A stretch of 6,847 nucleotides of DNA from Nitrospinota bacterium. Its GTDB lineage: Bacteria; JAUXIQ01. Below, piece after piece: positions 5,036 to 6,847 of this stretch. The notes beneath the pieces were generated by a model that saw only the letters and a program-made list of their open reading frames with translations, did no database searches and was not told where the DNA came from. Every line of letters begins with the position of its first letter. Within the stretch, counting starts at the first letter, position 1. The translations under genes were made by a program, and so were the position numbers. Location of the stretch: positions 1 to 6,847 of the forward strand of contig JAUXIQ010000108.1 in assembly GCA_030620925.1 (NCBI GenBank), written 5' to 3'.

Positions 5036-6520
5036 TCATCTGTTTTTTTCGACCACGCTTTTGAGATACCTGGTGGAGGATTTATCCTTGACCAGGGGGA
5101 TCAATTTAACTTCCCCTCCGTAACTTTCCACGAGCTCCTTGCCCACCACTTCCTCCGGCTTGTAATCGCCGCCTTTAACCAGGTAATCGGGTCTTATTTC
5201 GCTGATCAGATTTTCAGGGGTGTCTTCCTGGAAGATTATCACGTAATCGACGGCTTCAAGCGCCCCCAGGATATATGCTCTATCCTCCTGGGTAACCGAT
5301 GGTCTGTTTTCGCCTTTGAGCTTTCTCACCGAGGAGTCCGAATTGAGCGCCACTATCAGGACGTCCCCCAGGCCGGCTGCGTTCTCCAGCAGTCTGATAT
5401 GCCCCTTATGGATGGGATCGAAACAGCCGTTGGTGAACACGATTTTTCTTTCCGGGCGGCGCACTCTTTTCAGCTCCTCTTGAAGATGCCCCAGCTCGAC
5501 TACCTTGCTGCCCGCAGTCCTTTCCCTGTTTTGAAAATAGTGCAATATTTCTTCCCTGGCGACCACCGAGGTCCCCAGTTTGCCCACCACGATGCCACCG
5601 GCGGCGTTCGCCGCGGCGGCGGCATCGCCAATAGCCAGCCCCCCGAAGAGGGCCATGCCGAAGACGCTGACCACGGTGTCTCCCGCACCGGTGACGTCGT
5701 AAACTTCTCTGGCCTCGGCGCCTATCCGCTCCGCTCCGCCGTCATCCGTTACCAGGGTAATGCCACGTTCTCCTCTGGTCACCATTACCGACTGGCTATT
5801 CAATCTGGCCATCAGATCACGCGCCGCGGTTTCCAATTCTTCATCGCTGTTTATGCTCCGCTCCGTGGCCTGGGAAAGTTCTTTTTCGTTGGGGGTTATG
5901 GAGTAGCAGCCGGAGTATTTGGCGTAGTCGTCGCTTTTGTCGCCTTTGGGGTCCACCACCACCGGCACTTTATGAAGTTTGGCCTGAAGCATGAGCTCCT
6001 TCATAAGCGAAAAGCTAAGTACCCCCTTGGTGTAGTCGGCGCAGATGATCCCGTCCACCACGGACACTGCTTCTCCCAGATGGCGGGAGAGCTTCCCGAA
6101 GGTATCATCAGGCAGCGTGTTTTTTTTCTCCCGGTCGATGCGGATGACCTGCTGACTACTGGCGATTATCCTGGTCTTGTGGGTTGTGGGTCTTTCCTGG
6201 CAAGTAACCAGCGCATCTGTATTCACCTTTTCTTCATCTAAGAGTTCTCTCAGTTTGTCCCCTTCGGAGTCATTACCCGCTGTCCCCATGAGGTGGACTT
6301 CGCAGCCCAGGGCGGTCAGGTTGCAGGCCACGTTTGCTGCGCCGCCAAGGGCGTATTCCGGTTCGCCGTTCCAGTTAAGCACCTGGACGGGCGCTTCCGG
6401 GGAAATCCTGTCCACCGTTCCCCGGACGTAGGTATCCAGCATGACGTCCCCGACGACCAGGACTCTTACCGGCTGTTCGGCGGGATTACTAGAAAAGAAG
6501 TCCTTGATGCGTTCCCACAA
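5036..6520 (-). CDS. hldE: Bifunctional heptose-7-phosphate kinase / heptose-1-phosphate adenylyltransferase HldE
   Basis: A 494-residue cytoplasmic enzyme that makes ADP-D-glycero-D-manno-heptose: the N-terminal domain phosphorylates heptose 7-phosphate at C1, and the C-terminal domain transfers AMP after GmhB removes the 7-phosphate. The kinase half (about 15-335) is a PfkB/ribokinase fold with GGAANVA (59-65), DPKGD (190-194), TPNEKE (209-214) and DVTGAGDT (275-282), Asp281 being the catalytic base. The nucleotidyltransferase half (about 355-490) has NGCFDPIHKGH (364-374) with the HxGH signature, KGGDY (449-453) and SSTR (481-484). Both active sites look intact and the length is slightly above the usual 470-480. 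It starts with TTG; no ATG or GTG lies between it and the first strand. It heads a likely two-gene unit with the 313-residue protein. gmhA, gmhB and hldD are not in the window. Confidence 0.97.
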   Translation of the reverse strand: MWERIKDFFSSNPAEQPVRVLVVGDVMLDTYVRGTVDRISPEAPVQVLNWNGEPEYALGGAANVACNLTALGCEVHLMGTAGNDSEGDKLRELLDEEKVNTDALVTCQERPTTHKTRIIASSQQVIRIDREKKNTLPDDTFGKLSRHLGEAVSVVDGIICADYTKGVLSFSLMKELMLQAKLHKVPVVVDPKGDKSDDYAKYSGCYSITPNEKELSQATERSINSDEELETAARDLMARLNSQSVMVTRGERGITLVTDDGGAERIGAEAREVYDVTGAGDTVVSVFGMALFGGLAIGDAAAAANAAGGIVVGKLGTSVVAREEILHYFQNRERTAGSKVVELGHLQEELKRVRRPERKIVFTNGCFDPIHKGHIRLLENAAGLGDVLIVALNSDSSVRKLKGENRPSVTQEDRAYILGALEAVDYVIIFQEDTPENLISEIRPDYLVKGGDYKPEEVVGKELVESYGGEVKLIPLVKDKSSTRYLKSVVEKNR

Positions 6521-6535
6521 TTTCCGATTCTCCCG
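6518..6535 (-). promoter_or_regulatory. Ribosome binding site fixing the hldE TTG start
   Basis: On the minus strand CGGGAG (6535-6530) is followed by nine bases and TTG (6520-6518). This is a strong, well-spaced Shine-Dalgarno sequence. The next methionine, in VMLDT at residue 27, lies inside the first strand-loop of the kinase and cannot be the start. Confidence 0.7.
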
Positions 6536-6581
6536 ATTAATTTGAGGCAGCCTTTACCGCGTACATGGCGCACCGCAGTGC

Positions 6582-6645
6582 AATACCTCGGTTTTTCCGG
6601 CGTACTCAGCGTGCCATACCCCAAATCCGTATGCACGGAGGTATT
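6582..6645. repeat. Inverted repeat in the hldE leader
   Basis: AATACCTC (6582-6589) and GAGGTATT (6638-6645) are perfectly complementary eight-base arms 48 bases apart, within the presumed untranslated leader of hldE. A smaller GCAC-CGCA-GTGC hairpin lies just beyond the left arm at 6570-6581. I recognise no known riboswitch or leader RNA. Confidence 0.4.
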
Positions 6646-6654
6646 AGAAGGGCT

Positions 6655-6685
6655 GGGGGAAACCTCTATATAATAAGGTTCCCCC
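6655..6685. repeat. Inverted repeat enclosing the hldE -10 element
   Basis: GGGGGAAACCT (6655-6665) pairs with AGGTTCCCCC (6676-6685), with one bulged A and a ten-base AT-rich loop. It lies 25 bases after the glutaredoxin-like stop on the minus strand. It could be a terminator stem for that gene, but no T-run follows on the minus strand; it could also be an operator. Confidence 0.5.
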
Positions 6686-6698
6686 GGGAACTGTGCAA
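6670..6698 (-). promoter_or_regulatory. Probable sigma70-type promoter for hldE
   Basis: On the minus strand TTGCAC (6698-6693) is a -35-like hexamer, separated by exactly 17 bases from TATTAT (6675-6670), a -10-like hexamer. Transcription would start near 6663 and give a leader of about 140 bases before the TTG start. The -10 falls in the loop of the inverted repeat at 6655-6685. The prediction rests on sequence only. Confidence 0.45.
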
Positions 6699-6710
6699 AA
6701 CTCATTCAGA

Positions 6711-6847
6711 TTATTCTAAGTCGGAGCGTTGTTCGATGCAGTTGAGCATCTGTTCCAGCTTGTCGGGATCGAACCCGACCATGAATTCGTTGCAGGCGGT
6801 GATAACTGGAACACTTCTGGCCCCGGATACCTCTACCATCTTTTTTA
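6711..6847 (-). CDS. Glutaredoxin-like protein, C-terminal 45 residues (5' end outside the window)
   Basis: The minus strand ends an open frame at TAA (6713-6711). The visible C-terminus contains KKMVEVSGARSVPVITACN followed by EFMVGFDPDKLEQML. The SGxRxVPVI segment with its cis-proline, a short beta-hairpin, then VGFDxxxLEQML is the typical end of small glutaredoxin/NrdH-like thioredoxin-fold proteins. The CxxC redox site would lie in the missing N-terminal half, so activity cannot be judged. A short acidic tail (EQRSDLE) follows the fold. It is on the same strand as hldE, 190 bases upstream, but the promoter-like sequence between them suggests a separate transcript. Confidence 0.72.
   Translation of the reverse strand, partial: KKMVEVSGARSVPVITACNEFMVGFDPDKLEQMLNCIEQRSDLE

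Noticed and set aside
5000-6241. A 413-codon open frame on the plus strand
   Set aside because: It lies antisense to hldE, whose two domains are intact on the minus strand; its translation shows no recognisable motif, so it is a by-product of GC-rich codon use.
6669-6674. Perfect TATAAT on the plus strand as a promoter
   Set aside because: No -35-like hexamer lies at the right distance upstream, and transcription would run antisense into the glutaredoxin-like gene.

Overview
The window holds part of a lipopolysaccharide (LPS) inner-core and lipid A export locus from a Gram-negative bacterium. GT9 heptosyltransferase, MsbA-type flippase and bifunctional HldE all presuppose an outer membrane with heptose-containing LPS. 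The moderately GC-rich sequence, TTG starts on two main genes and dense intergenic palindromes fit an environmental Desulfobacterota- or Nitrospirota-like lineage. That taxonomic guess is weak; nothing in the window fixes it.

Layout, plus strand: 2-235 reads as the C-terminal end of a class I SAM-dependent methyltransferase interrupted by two in-frame TAG codons, probably a decayed gene. It runs directly into a heptosyltransferase (245-1321), a 63-residue Trm112/YcaR-type zinc-ribbon protein (1371-1562) and msbA (1659-3443, or from 1680).

The 634-base stretch 3444-4077 separates the converging msbA and the minus-strand genes. I see no gene in it. It is a mosaic of short palindromic repeats: an inverted pair of REP-like hairpins plus a partial third, three copies of a GGGC...GCCC hairpin family in both orientations, a CCCTCCC/GGGAGGG palindrome with an extra half-arm, and an ATTCTTCGC...CAGAATGACA element with a decayed partial copy. 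No canonical terminator with a U-tract was found there.

Layout, minus strand, in transcription order: the C-terminal 45 residues of a glutaredoxin-like protein (6711-6847, continuing beyond the window); a 190-base gap with a good sigma70-like promoter inside an inverted repeat; hldE (6520-5036, TTG start); and, 16 bases later, an unfamiliar 313-residue protein (5019-4078) whose motifs recall the deoxyhypusine synthase fold but which lacks that enzyme's lysine motif.

How they work together: HldE performs two steps of ADP-heptose synthesis, the heptosyltransferase adds heptose to the Kdo-lipid A acceptor, and MsbA flips core-lipid A across the inner membrane. The Trm112-like protein is often found among LPS genes but its job there is unclear. 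The most interesting candidates for new biology are the uncharacterised protein coupled to hldE, the amber-interrupted methyltransferase remnant and the repeat mosaic.
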